Assembly (NCBI GenBank): GCA_949949035.1
Contig: CATLHJ010000001.1
Span: 70,116-134,115, forward strand
Length of the DNA: 64,000 nt
Direction: 5' to 3'
Source: an uncultured Clostridia bacterium
GTDB lineage: Bacteria; Bacillota; Clostridia; Christensenellales; UBA1242
Of this stretch, positions 41,716-51,957 are shown piece after piece. The position numbers and the translations under genes were made by a program. The first letter of the stretch is position 1. The number at the start of each line of letters is the position of its first letter. A model generated the notes under the pieces. The model was not told the origin of the DNA. It ran no database searches and saw only the letters and a program-made list of their open reading frames with translations.

Positions 41716-42541
41716 TAACACGCACAGTGTGCGGTTTAACTTGGACAGTTTCGCCTTGCCCGTAACTGCCACGAAAAAGAAAAACAGTATCTATGCCGAT
41801 TACGTCAGTGGCCTACTGGCGACTAAACGCCAGTTACTGGCGGCGCCGGCACCGATAGAAAAGTACGGCTATCTACACGCCGCGAAGTGGCGGGATATTA
41901 TTTTTGTCTCTGACGATAAAGGTGTGTATTACCGCAAGTACAACCAAACTGAATTTTATAAGGGAACGGCGGAAACACTTTTCCCACAACAATTATTAGT
42001 TACTAACGACCGGTTGTTTATTATTTCGGGCGATCGTTTACGTATTGTTTATTCGGTGCCATTAAGTGGCGGTTGGTCGGAAAATAGTTTATTAAGTGCG
42101 GCCTTGTACATTCCCGAAGTTTACGGTAAATGTCGCCAATTGACCGTTTACCGTAATAAGTTACTGGCGGTCTGTGATTACGGTTTGATTACCGTGGATC
42201 GGCACTTAAACTTGCAGCATTTATCGGACGATAGCGCAGCGTGGCAAAACAGTTTAGCCAGTGGTAATGACCCCGCGTGGGTTAGCGATTGGTTCTCGTT
42301 GGGTTATGCTACCGACACCCAAAACTTGCGGGAAGTGTTTTTGAAAACTGATGTACCATTGACGTTAGTGGTGGAGTCTAACCGTACCCAGCACACGATT
42401 CAGTTGACCGCCAGCCGGCAAGTACAAAAAATCAAAATTAACTTAAATGGTGACCAGTTCAAAATTGGCCTGTATCCCAGTTCCGCCAGTTGTAACATCA
42501 GTGATCTGTCAGCGGTCGTGGTGTACGGGCAAAGGGGGTAA
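41687..42541 (+). CDS. Hypothetical beta-rich virion or tail-nozzle-like protein (284 aa)
   Basis: Beta-strand/turn-rich repeats (AAKWRDIIFVSDDKGVYYRKY, RLFIISGDRLRIVYSV, KLLAVCDYGLITVDR). Confidence 0.5.
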   Translation: MATRALYRFNNTHSVRFNLDSFALPVTATKKKNSIYADYVSGLLATKRQLLAAPAPIEKYGYLHAAKWRDIIFVSDDKGVYYRKYNQTEFYKGTAETLFPQQLLVTNDRLFIISGDRLRIVYSVPLSGGWSENSLLSAALYIPEVYGKCRQLTVYRNKLLAVCDYGLITVDRHLNLQHLSDDSAAWQNSLASGNDPAWVSDWFSLGYATDTQNLREVFLKTDVPLTLVVESNRTQHTIQLTASRQVQKIKINLNGDQFKIGLYPSSASCNISDLSAVVVYGQRG

Positions 42542-42542
42542 C

Positions 42543-42776
42543 ATGTGGCAAGAAATTATCAGTGTTGCGATTAACTACGGGTTGATGTCGGCTTTGTTTG
42601 TGGGCTTGTTGGTATGGGTATTGCGCGACAGTAAAGCCCGGGAAGCCAAATACCAAGCCATGGTGAATAAACTACACGACGCATTAGCCGTAGTCCACGA
42701 CATTCAAAAAGAGACCAAAGAAATTCACGCCTTAATTAAAAAGGAGGTCAAAGTGCAAGATGAAAAAGTGGCTTAA
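42543..42776 (+). CDS. BhlA/UviB-like holin or holin-like membrane protein
   Basis: MWQEIISVAINYGLMSALFVGLLVWVLRDSKAREAKYQAMVNKLHDAL: one TM then charged helix. Confidence 0.7.
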   Translation: MWQEIISVAINYGLMSALFVGLLVWVLRDSKAREAKYQAMVNKLHDALAVVHDIQKETKEIHALIKKEVKVQDEKVA

Positions 42777-42873
42777 AAAACTGTGGGCAATCCTAAAACA
42801 TCTGCTGACTTGTACGCATTGTCGGCAAGAAATTGCGGACGAAACTGTGGCACAGGGGGATGACGAATATTGA
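42760..42873 (+). CDS. 37-aa cationic CxxC micropeptide
   Basis: MKKWLKKLWAILKHLLTCTHCRQEIADETVAQGDDEY*; aaggagg upstream; overlaps holin-like gene; missing from ORF track (too short). Confidence 0.55.
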   Translation: MKKWLKKLWAILKHLLTCTHCRQEIADETVAQGDDEY

Positions 42874-42910
42874 ATTGCCTTATTAAAGAATAAGTGGTAA
42901 CATATTGGTT

Positions 42911-45070
42911 ATGGAAAATAATAAAAAATGGACTTTGACTGTTGGTAATAAAACAGTAACTGTGGAAACGGGAGCGTTGTGTGGGTTAGCACACGGTACG
43001 TGTTTAGTTTCCTGTGGCGATACGGTCATCATGGCTAACGTCACGATGGCGGATCAACCGCGGGAAGGGATTGACTTTTTCCCGTTAGGTGTAGACTTTC
43101 AAGAAAAATTGTATTCGGTAGGGAAAATTCCCGGTGGTTTTACTCGACGTGAAGGGCGGGGTGGCGACAAGGCTATTTTAACTAGTCGTCTAATCGACCG
43201 TCCTTTGCGTCCTTTGTTTAATAAGGCGTTGCACAACGACGTTGCCGTGGTGGTTACTACCTTGTCGGTTGACCCCGATGTTGCGCCCGAGCCGTTAGGC
43301 ATGTTGGCGTCGTCGGTGGCGTTGACCATCAGTGATATTCCGTGGAACGGCCCAACGGGAGCGGTGCAAGTGGCACGGGTAAATGGTCAGTTTATCTGTA
43401 ACCCGACCGCAGCGGAACAAGACGCCAGTGACTTACATTTGACAGTTAGTGGTACCAGTGAAGCCGTGTTGATGGTGGAGGCAGGGGCCAAAGAAGTTAA
43501 CGAAGCGGACATGGTTGACGCGATTATGTTCGCCCACGAGGAAATTAAAAAACAATGCGAGTTCCAAGTTAATTTGGCCAAAAAAATTGGTAAAGAAAAA
43601 CGAAAAGTACAACTACATGTTGTGGATTCGGGGTTGGAAGAACGAGTGCGTTCTTTCGCGACCAGTTTTATTGAAACAGCCTTAAAAGAAACCGACACCA
43701 TTAAACGTCGGGTTGAAGAGGACAAAGTGGCGGCTATTTTGGCAGACAATTTTGCCGATATTTGGGAAGACAACAAGGCCGACATTACCGAAATTGCCAA
43801 TAAAATCAAAAAAGAGATTGTGCGTGATAAAATCATCAACCAAGGCATTCGTCCCGATGGGCGGGGAACCAAAGACATTCGTCCGATTTGGGTGGCTACA
43901 GGCTTGTTGCCGCGTACGCACGGGTCGGCGGTCTTTACTCGCGGGAATACGCAAGTTTTGAATGTTTGTACCTTGGGTATGTTAAGCGATGCCCAGAAGT
44001 TGGACGGTATTGATGATGAAGAAGCCAAACGTTACATGCACCAATACAACATGCCACCGTACGCGACCGGTGAAGCGCGGCAATTACGTGCGCCCAGTCG
44101 CCGCGAAGTTGGCCACGGGGCGTTGGCCGAACGGGCGTTGTTACCGGTTTTGCCCAGTGAAGAGGAATTCCCTTACGCCATCCGCACGGTCAGTGAAGTG
44201 CTGTCCAGTAATGGCAGTTCATCTATGGCGTCAGTCTGCGGCAGTTCTTTGTCGTTAATGAACGCTGGTGTGCCGATTAAAGCGGCGGTGGCGGGGATTG
44301 CAATGGGGTTAATTAAGGATGCCACCACGGGGAAGGTCGCGGTCTTGACCGACATTCAGGGTACGGAAGATTTCTACGGCGATATGGATTTCAAAGTAGC
44401 TGGTACGGAAAAAGGTATTACCGCGATTCAAATGGACATTAAAATTGCGGGTATTGATAAAGACATCATTACGACCGCGCTGGCGCAAGCCCGCGAAGGC
44501 CGTTTGAAAATCTTAAAAATCATGAACGCGGATACCAAAGTCCCGGCAGCGGAAGTTTCGCCTTACGCACCCAAGATTATCACCTTCAAAATTAATCCGG
44601 ATAAAATTAAAGATGTTATCGGCAGTGGTGGTAAGGTTATTAACAAAATCATTGAACAAACCGGCGTTAAGATAGATATTGAAGATGATGGCAGTGTCTT
44701 TGTCGGTGGCGCGGACGCGGCAATGGTTAATAAAGCAAAACAGATTATTGATGGTATTGTTACGGACCCCGAAGTTGGGCAAGTATTTGACGGTACGGTA
44801 GTGCGGATCGCGGATTTTGGTTGTTTCGTCAAATTGACGGAAAACTGGGAAGGCATGGTTCACATTTCTAAATTGGCTCGTGAACGGGTTAATAAAGTGG
44901 AAGATGTGGTTAAGGTGGGCGATCCTATTAAAGTTAAGATTATCAAGATTGACGATAAGGGACGTATCGATTTACAACGTATTGTGCCGGCCAACGTAAC
45001 GACCGCTACCACGGCGCCTAAAACAACCGCCAAGCCAGTAGTTAAGCCAACAACTGACTTAAAGAAGTAA
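42911..45070 (+). CDS. pnp: Polyribonucleotide nucleotidyltransferase
   Basis: GGFTRREGRGGDKAILTSRLIDRPLRPLF; KH and S1 domains at C-terminus. Confidence 0.98.
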   Translation: MENNKKWTLTVGNKTVTVETGALCGLAHGTCLVSCGDTVIMANVTMADQPREGIDFFPLGVDFQEKLYSVGKIPGGFTRREGRGGDKAILTSRLIDRPLRPLFNKALHNDVAVVVTTLSVDPDVAPEPLGMLASSVALTISDIPWNGPTGAVQVARVNGQFICNPTAAEQDASDLHLTVSGTSEAVLMVEAGAKEVNEADMVDAIMFAHEEIKKQCEFQVNLAKKIGKEKRKVQLHVVDSGLEERVRSFATSFIETALKETDTIKRRVEEDKVAAILADNFADIWEDNKADITEIANKIKKEIVRDKIINQGIRPDGRGTKDIRPIWVATGLLPRTHGSAVFTRGNTQVLNVCTLGMLSDAQKLDGIDDEEAKRYMHQYNMPPYATGEARQLRAPSRREVGHGALAERALLPVLPSEEEFPYAIRTVSEVLSSNGSSSMASVCGSSLSLMNAGVPIKAAVAGIAMGLIKDATTGKVAVLTDIQGTEDFYGDMDFKVAGTEKGITAIQMDIKIAGIDKDIITTALAQAREGRLKILKIMNADTKVPAAEVSPYAPKIITFKINPDKIKDVIGSGGKVINKIIEQTGVKIDIEDDGSVFVGGADAAMVNKAKQIIDGIVTDPEVGQVFDGTVVRIADFGCFVKLTENWEGMVHISKLARERVNKVEDVVKVGDPIKVKIIKIDDKGRIDLQRIVPANVTTATTAPKTTAKPVVKPTTDLKK

Positions 45071-45746
45071 GTACTAAATTACGCTCTAAAAAATTGGCAA
45101 TGATGGCTGCCAAGCTCTGTTGGGTGGCCGCATTAGCCTTTAAGAAAATGATGTCACCCGCTTGGGTCTGATTGGTGGCGTAGGCTTGCACCAAATTACT
45201 GTCGGCGGTCGCCCAGTCGATGCTGACGGGGCGGTCGGTGGGCAGTACGGTGCGGTAACCTAAATTACTGGCCATGGCCAAGGTGTTTTTATTGAACAAA
45301 CCGTTGGGTGGGGTAAAGAAGGCCGGGGCTTTCCCCGTTAAGTTACGTAATAAAGAGCCACCCAAGTTAATTTCGTCACGGATGGTATTTTTGTCGGCGA
45401 TATTTAGGGCAGTGTGACTGAAGCCGTAATTGCCCAGTTCGCACTGTTCCGCTAGGGTATTAAGGGTGGCTAAATTGCGGGCCGCCGTGGCTCCCGTAAG
45501 AAAAAACGTAGCATTGGCCCGGGCGTTGGCAAGTGTTGGTAACATCTGCGCGGCGCAATCGGCGGCAGTGTCGTCGTCAATCAAAAGCACCAAGGCTACT
45601 GCTTGCCCGTGGCGGTCGCCGTTTGATAGTGGGGCATCTACCCGCAGATAAGTGTTACCCACGTCAAGGTTAAAAACTAAAAAACTGATGACCAATAAGG
45701 TACAGCCAATAATGCTGTTGGTAATAATGGTGCGTTTGGTCGGCAT
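45042..45746 (-). CDS. Polysaccharide-deacetylase-like protein, catalytic residues apparently degenerate
   Basis: NodB-like ATFFLTGATAARN...QCELGNYGFSHTALN...FFTPPNGLFN. Confidence 0.7.
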   Translation of the reverse strand: MPTKRTIITNSIIGCTLLVISFLVFNLDVGNTYLRVDAPLSNGDRHGQAVALVLLIDDDTAADCAAQMLPTLANARANATFFLTGATAARNLATLNTLAEQCELGNYGFSHTALNIADKNTIRDEINLGGSLLRNLTGKAPAFFTPPNGLFNKNTLAMASNLGYRTVLPTDRPVSIDWATADSNLVQAYATNQTQAGDIIFLKANAATQQSLAAIIANFLERNLVLTSLSQLLA

Positions 45747-45801
45747 ATTTTATACATATTATAAGTTGATTATTTTTATGTTTTCAAGGTATGCTATTAC
45801 T

Positions 45802-47037
45802 ATGGAACCGATTATTAAACAATACGAAAACGGCTTGCGCTTGGTAGTGCAGCCGATGGCCAATTACCGCAGTGTGGCCCTGAATGTTCAAGTGTTGGTG
45901 GGCAGCGGGGACGAATTACCGAACGAACAGGGCCTGTCGCATTTTTGTGAACACATGTTGTTCAAGGGTACTAAACGGCGTACGGGACAACAAATTATTG
46001 ACGAATTATCAATGTTGAGCGTGGACTACAACGCGTGGACCAGTGAGTCCGCAACCTGTTATCATACCAAAGGAGTGGCGGATAATTTGGAACAGTGCGT
46101 GGACATTCTGTCTGATATGTACTTTAATCTGCAATTTACGCCCGAAGATTTTGATAAAGAAGGGGACGTCATTGTGCAAGAAATTGCCATGCACGAAGAC
46201 CGACCGAAATCGGTGTTATTCGATCTATTAAACAGTACTTTTTTCCATGGTACCAAATACGAACACCCCGTGGCGGGTTTCGCCAAGGCGATTAAAAAGT
46301 ACCAACCGGATGATATTTATCAATACATCAAAAAACACTATATTGCGCCGAACACCGTCATTGCCATGGCGGGGGACGTAACTTTGGCGCGGGCCGAAGC
46401 GTTAGTGGCTAAATATTTCTTGCCGTTTTACCCACAAGGTAAAGCCCAACCTAAAATGCGGGTTAACACGCCCGCGATTGTGCCGGTACCCAGCCAAGTG
46501 AAGAAAAAGAAAAACACCGAACAACAACACGTGGCGTTGGTTTTTCCGGTCGGTAACCAATTTGCTGACGATCGTTACGCACTGGGTTTGTTAACCTTGA
46601 TTTTAGGTGGTGATATGAGCAGTCGCCTGTTTATTAACGTGCGCGAAAAATTAGGATTGGTTTATTCCATTCACGCCGAAAGGGAACTGTGTGATTTAGG
46701 TGGTTATTTCGCTGTGGTCTTTTCCTGTACTCCGAAAAATACCGCTAAGGTAATTGAAGTGGTCAGTCACGAAATTGCCAAATTACGACAGGAAGGGGTG
46801 ACCGCAACCGAATTGACCAAAGCACGTAACTTTCGTCACGTTAACGTGTTATTCCAAAGTGAAAGTACGGTAGCGGTAAACAATGGTAACACCGACCAGT
46901 TAATGGAATATGGACGTATTGATAGTACGGATGCTTACTTGCGTAAGATTGATCAAATTACGGTGGCCGATTTGCAAGCGGTAATCGACCAGTACCTACG
47001 GTTGGACCGCATGTCTATCTTTACTGTTGGTAAATAA
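45802..47037 (+). CDS. M16 family zinc peptidase
   Basis: GLSHFCEHMLFKGTKRRTGQQIIDEL (HxxEH) and downstream EDFDKEGDVIVQEIAMHEDRP. Confidence 0.95.
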   Translation: MEPIIKQYENGLRLVVQPMANYRSVALNVQVLVGSGDELPNEQGLSHFCEHMLFKGTKRRTGQQIIDELSMLSVDYNAWTSESATCYHTKGVADNLEQCVDILSDMYFNLQFTPEDFDKEGDVIVQEIAMHEDRPKSVLFDLLNSTFFHGTKYEHPVAGFAKAIKKYQPDDIYQYIKKHYIAPNTVIAMAGDVTLARAEALVAKYFLPFYPQGKAQPKMRVNTPAIVPVPSQVKKKKNTEQQHVALVFPVGNQFADDRYALGLLTLILGGDMSSRLFINVREKLGLVYSIHAERELCDLGGYFAVVFSCTPKNTAKVIEVVSHEIAKLRQEGVTATELTKARNFRHVNVLFQSESTVAVNNGNTDQLMEYGRIDSTDAYLRKIDQITVADLQAVIDQYLRLDRMSIFTVGK

Positions 47038-47077
47038 TATTTTACTAAAAGTACAATTTTGTTTATAATTTATGGTA

Positions 47078-49789
47078 ATGGATGGTATTGTCCACAGAAC
47101 CAAAAAACCGAACGCTAAACGTCCCTTCCCGTGGGGTGACGTTATTATTTGGGTGGCCGGTATTTTGGCGTTACTGGTATTATTTCGGGTGTGTGGACCG
47201 GTTTCCGATTTTTTGTACGGCATTATGGGCGTCTATGTCTTTACCGTTTTCATCTTCCTTGCGGTTTTCGGTCTTGTTGTTAAAACGGGAAAACGGGTGC
47301 ACGTTCGACGGCAATATTTAATTGGCTCTATGCTTATGGTGCTGTCGTTTTTTATTGCCTTGCACATTGGGTTTACGCAGGCGGTAATTCAAGGCGGTAA
47401 AAGTGCCTACTTTGGCCAATACTTGGCGTATTGTTTCGCCGCGCAGCCGATTACGCCCGGCGGAGTGTTGTTCGCATTGCCGTCGTACTTGCTTATGGTG
47501 GTGGCGGGAGCGCTGGGCGCTTATTTGTTGTTGGCGGCATTTTTCTTGGTTGGTTTGATTCTGGTAATTAACTGTGCTGTTTCGCGTCAGCGAGAAAAAC
47601 GGATTTTAACTATGGCCGATAAACCTGTTAAGGAAGTCAATACCGCCGCTGACTTTGACGCCAAAACCGCTGAACTGTACGAAAAACTGCAAACCACCAA
47701 CAAAGAATTGTTGCGCGAGAACCGTCGTCGTTTCGAAAGTCATAAAAGTTTATTGGGGCTTGGCGCAATTAAGAACGATCCGGTCAGCAAGTCAACTCCC
47801 GCCGCACCAGTCCCGTTGAGCCAATTAAATACTCCCGAAGGCATTAACCAAGCTTCGGTGGCCGAAGCCGAAGCCTTGATGAGCGGTTTGAAAATGTATA
47901 ACGACGGCAAGGTAATTCCGTGGCAGGGTATGGATAGTAATACTTGGGCGGCAGTGAACCCTTTGTCCACGCCGACACCACAACCGACGATGCCGACCAT
48001 GGGACCGATACCATTTGGTGGTATGTCGGGGATGAATTACCAAAATTCAATGCCGCCGGCACCACAACCGACCACCCCCACCCATGGCAATGGCTGGGAT
48101 GAACTGAACGGTCGCCAATGGCAAGGGGCGAATAGCACTTGGACGCCACCCGCCGCGCCCAGTAATACGGCCGGTACGGGGGTGGGTTTTGGTGCCACCA
48201 TTACGCCGCGGACTGACCGACGAAAAAATGCAGCAGTACTACAAAATATCAGTAACCAAACGTCCTTGCCACTGGATACGCCACCCGCAACACCGGCGGG
48301 CGATACTTTCAAAAATAAACGTTATATTAAACCTTCGTTGGATTTAATCCATACCCAGAGTATGGACTTATCGCAGTTTAATGCGGAAGCCAGCGAGAAA
48401 GAAGCCAAACTGAACGAACTGTTCCAACAATATAACGTGCGCGCCAAAGTTGCTAGTTTCAATGTGGCGCCTGCCGTTACGCGTTTTGAAATTGTTCCCG
48501 AAATCGGTACGCGGGTGGCGCAGATCGAAAACTTGCGCGATGATATGAACTTCGTTTTGAAGACCAACAACACGCGTATGGAAAGTCCGATTGAAGGTAA
48601 AAACGCGATTGGTATTGAGGTGCCCAACCACACGATTGGGACTGTGTCCATTAAGGACTTATTGGCTTCGCGCGAATTTATCAATCACCCCAGTCCTCTG
48701 GCCATTTGCGTTGGTAAAAACATTAACGACGAACCCGTCATTGCTGACTTGGCGGAGATGCCACACTTACTGGTGGCGGGAACTACTGGTTCGGGTAAAT
48801 CAGTCTGCATTAACACCATTTTAACCAGTTTGATTTATAAGACCAGCCCTGAAGAATTGAAGTTGTTGTTGATTGATATGAAGGGCGGGGTCGAACTAGG
48901 TATGTACAATGGCTTACCGCATATGTTGGTGGAAAGGTGCATCAGTAATGTTACGCACGCGGTTAACGCTTTTAAGTGGTTAATCAAAGAAATGGATCAC
49001 CGTTACGACTTATTACAGGGACAACACGTTAACAACATTGCGCTGTATCAGGCATTGCCTGCTTATAAGGAAGGACAAATCCCGGCAATGCCGTACATCG
49101 TGATGGTGGTGGACGAAACTGCTGACTTGATGTCGCGTAACAAAAAAGAAGTGGAAGACTGCATTCAAAATCTGGCGCAAAAATCGCGCGCGGCGGGTAT
49201 TCACATCGTATTGGCGACTCAACGTCCCAGTGTTGACGTGATCAGTGGGGTGATTAAAGCCAACATTGGTACTCGGATTGCGTTCCGCGTGTTAAGCGGG
49301 GTAGACAGTCGTACTATTTTGGATTCCATCGGTGCTGAAACTTTGATGGGACGGGGTGATATGTTGTTTATGACCGCCAAAGGTGTTGAGCGGGTACAAG
49401 GTTGTTACTTGGCGAACGATGAATTACACCGCATCGTCGGGGTAGTACGAGAAAAGAACGAAGCCGATTTCAATTTGGAATTAGAAGACATTATTCTTAA
49501 CGGTATTCCCGAAGGCGGTGGGGGAGATTTCGGCAGTGATAGCGGCGAGGTTGGTGAACAAGACCCGAAATTAGTGGCGGTTTTGCGGTACGCCGTGCGC
49601 GAAAACAACGTACGGCAAACACTGTCAATTTCGGAAATCCAGCGTAAATTCTCGGTTGGTTTTGGTCGAGCGGGGCGCATTATGGACCAATTAGAACAAA
49701 AAGGTTTTGTGGGGGCGGACTTCGGTAATGGTAAACCACGAGAAGTTTTGGTAACGCGGGAACAAGTTGCAGAACTTTACGGGTTATAG
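47078..49789 (+). CDS. ftsK: DNA translocase FtsK/SpoIIIE
   Basis: N-terminal TM helices; LVAGTTGSGKSVCINTILTSL; C-terminal gamma winged-helix domain. Confidence 0.96.
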   Translation: MDGIVHRTKKPNAKRPFPWGDVIIWVAGILALLVLFRVCGPVSDFLYGIMGVYVFTVFIFLAVFGLVVKTGKRVHVRRQYLIGSMLMVLSFFIALHIGFTQAVIQGGKSAYFGQYLAYCFAAQPITPGGVLFALPSYLLMVVAGALGAYLLLAAFFLVGLILVINCAVSRQREKRILTMADKPVKEVNTAADFDAKTAELYEKLQTTNKELLRENRRRFESHKSLLGLGAIKNDPVSKSTPAAPVPLSQLNTPEGINQASVAEAEALMSGLKMYNDGKVIPWQGMDSNTWAAVNPLSTPTPQPTMPTMGPIPFGGMSGMNYQNSMPPAPQPTTPTHGNGWDELNGRQWQGANSTWTPPAAPSNTAGTGVGFGATITPRTDRRKNAAVLQNISNQTSLPLDTPPATPAGDTFKNKRYIKPSLDLIHTQSMDLSQFNAEASEKEAKLNELFQQYNVRAKVASFNVAPAVTRFEIVPEIGTRVAQIENLRDDMNFVLKTNNTRMESPIEGKNAIGIEVPNHTIGTVSIKDLLASREFINHPSPLAICVGKNINDEPVIADLAEMPHLLVAGTTGSGKSVCINTILTSLIYKTSPEELKLLLIDMKGGVELGMYNGLPHMLVERCISNVTHAVNAFKWLIKEMDHRYDLLQGQHVNNIALYQALPAYKEGQIPAMPYIVMVVDETADLMSRNKKEVEDCIQNLAQKSRAAGIHIVLATQRPSVDVISGVIKANIGTRIAFRVLSGVDSRTILDSIGAETLMGRGDMLFMTAKGVERVQGCYLANDELHRIVGVVREKNEADFNLELEDIILNGIPEGGGGDFGSDSGEVGEQDPKLVAVLRYAVRENNVRQTLSISEIQRKFSVGFGRAGRIMDQLEQKGFVGADFGNGKPREVLVTREQVAELYGL

Positions 49790-49803
49790 TAAACTGGTAA
49801 ACA

Positions 49804-51957
49804 ATGGATAAAATTTTTGACTTCAAGACCTGTGAGCAACATTATAATGATTATTGGTACAACCAAAAGGTTTTTGTCGCGCACGTTAACCGCGACAAAA
49901 AGCCGTTTACGGTCATTATGCCACCACCCAATGTGACCAGTAAATTGCACATTGGTCACGCGTTTGATGATACGATTATTGATGTTTTGATTCGTTTCAA
50001 ACGCATGCAAGGTTACGAAGTGTTAATGTTGCCGGGAGCCGACCACGCGGCGATTGCTACCGAAGCCAAGGTTGTCAGTGAACTGGCCAAGGAAGGTTTG
50101 ACCAAGAAGGATTTAACCCGTGCTCAATTTATGGAGCGCATTGAAGCGTGGTACGTTAAATATCAAGGTGAAATCTGTAACCAGTTTCGCCGCTTGGGCT
50201 TGTCCTGTGATTGGACGCGGTTTACTTTTACCATGGATGAACATTGTCAAAAAGAAGTAGTTAAGGCCTTTAATCGTTTGTATCAGGACGGCTACATTTA
50301 CCGTGGTGAACGGATGATTAATTGGTGTCAAAATTGTCACACCGCTTTATCTGATGACGAGGTTGAATATCACGAAGTTAAACGTTCAATTTGGACCATT
50401 AAGTACGGACCGTTGAAAGTGGCGACGACGCGTCCTGAAACTTTGTTCGGTGATGTGGCGGTGGCGGTGCATCCCGACGATCCGCGTTACCAAGATCTGA
50501 TTGGTAAAGAAGTGCCATTGCCATTAACTGGCCGCACGATCCCCGTGATTGCCGACGCGTCGGTTGACCGCAAGTTCGGTACGGGAGTCGTTAAAATTAC
50601 GCCCGCCCACGACCACAACGACTATGTGGTGGGCGAACGACACCACTTAACCCCGTTAAAAGTTATTGACGAAATCGGGCATTTATGTGGTGAAGCGGTG
50701 GGTACTTATGCGGGGTTATCTGTGGCGGAAGCCCGTGCCAAAGTGGTGGCCGATTTGCGCGCGCAAGGCGTATTAGTTAACGAAAAACCGCACGTATCTA
50801 ACATTGGTCAATGCTACCGTTGCCACCAAACGGTTGAACCGATGATTTCGCAACAATGGTTTGTTAAAATGCACGATTTGGCACAACCCGCGATAGCGGC
50901 ATTAAACAACGGTCTAACTATTGTACCGAAGAAGTTTCAAAAAATCTATTTGCATTGGCTGAATAACATTAAGGACTGGTGTATTTCGCGGCAACTAATT
51001 TCGGGGCATCGCATCCCGTTAGACGGCGAAACCGACGTGTTAGACACGTGGTTTTCGGCGGCCTTGTGGCCCTTTATCACTTTGAACAAAAATCCGGACG
51101 ACTTTAATTACTTTTACCCGACTAATGTTTTGGTGACGGCGTACGATATTATTTTCTTCTGGGTAATCCGCATGGTTTTTTCGGGGTTATACCATACTCA
51201 ACAATTACCATTTAATACCGTGTTAATGCATGGTTTGGTTCGCGATAGCCAAGGGCGTAAAATGAGTAAATCATTGGGCAATGGTATTGACCCAATTGAA
51301 GTCATTGACGAATATGGTGCGGATGTGTTGCGGTATTCGTTATTGGCCGGTTCCCGTTTGGACCGTGATCCAAGTTACGGACAGGAAAAAATCACCAAAG
51401 CCCGTAATTTCATGAATAAGATTTGGAATGCTACCAAGTTCGTATTGGCACACCAAGACAACCAATTATTGGTTACGGCTTTGGAAACTTTTATTAAAAT
51501 GCTGAACCCCATTTGTCCGTACATTACCGAACAACTGTGGCGCGAACTGGGACATAACACCGATTTGGCGTTTGAGCCGTTTCCAACCCCCATCAAAGGC
51601 CCCAAGCACTGGCTGGTAACCAGTCTAAATAAGATGGTACGGACAATCACTCGGCGTTACGAAAAGTATGAGTTTGGGGTAGCGGCTAATGAATTGCAAC
51701 AATTTTTCTGGTCGGAATTTTGCGACCGTTACATTGAAGAATGCAAGGGTAAACCAGTGGACAAGGCCACCAAAACGGTGGCGGTGGAAGACCCGCAGGT
51801 AAAAATCAACTTTTATCGTGCCGAAATCGCCCGTTGCGAAAAAATGCTTGGTAATCCCAATTTTGTACAAAAAGCACCAGCCGCATTGGTGCAACAAGAA
51901 CAACAGAAACTTGCCAAGTTTAAGGAACTGTTATACAATTTAAGCGGTGAACAATAA
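49804..51957 (+). CDS. valS: Valyl-tRNA synthetase, compact (717 aa)
   Basis: PPPNVTSKLHIGHAFDDTIIDVLIRFKRMQGYEVLMLPGADHAAIATEAKV; KMSKSLGNGIDP. Confidence 0.95.
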   Translation: MDKIFDFKTCEQHYNDYWYNQKVFVAHVNRDKKPFTVIMPPPNVTSKLHIGHAFDDTIIDVLIRFKRMQGYEVLMLPGADHAAIATEAKVVSELAKEGLTKKDLTRAQFMERIEAWYVKYQGEICNQFRRLGLSCDWTRFTFTMDEHCQKEVVKAFNRLYQDGYIYRGERMINWCQNCHTALSDDEVEYHEVKRSIWTIKYGPLKVATTRPETLFGDVAVAVHPDDPRYQDLIGKEVPLPLTGRTIPVIADASVDRKFGTGVVKITPAHDHNDYVVGERHHLTPLKVIDEIGHLCGEAVGTYAGLSVAEARAKVVADLRAQGVLVNEKPHVSNIGQCYRCHQTVEPMISQQWFVKMHDLAQPAIAALNNGLTIVPKKFQKIYLHWLNNIKDWCISRQLISGHRIPLDGETDVLDTWFSAALWPFITLNKNPDDFNYFYPTNVLVTAYDIIFFWVIRMVFSGLYHTQQLPFNTVLMHGLVRDSQGRKMSKSLGNGIDPIEVIDEYGADVLRYSLLAGSRLDRDPSYGQEKITKARNFMNKIWNATKFVLAHQDNQLLVTALETFIKMLNPICPYITEQLWRELGHNTDLAFEPFPTPIKGPKHWLVTSLNKMVRTITRRYEKYEFGVAANELQQFFWSEFCDRYIEECKGKPVDKATKTVAVEDPQVKINFYRAEIARCEKMLGNPNFVQKAPAALVQQEQQKLAKFKELLYNLSGEQ

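Noticed and set aside
42447-42542. Upstream-extended start of the holin-like ORF
   Set aside because: ATG 42543 follows the previous stop and gives a typical short holin N-terminus.
36717-42900. Complete inducible prophage
   Set aside because: No integrase, repressor, replication, tail or endolysin genes, and no flanking direct repeats noticed by eye.
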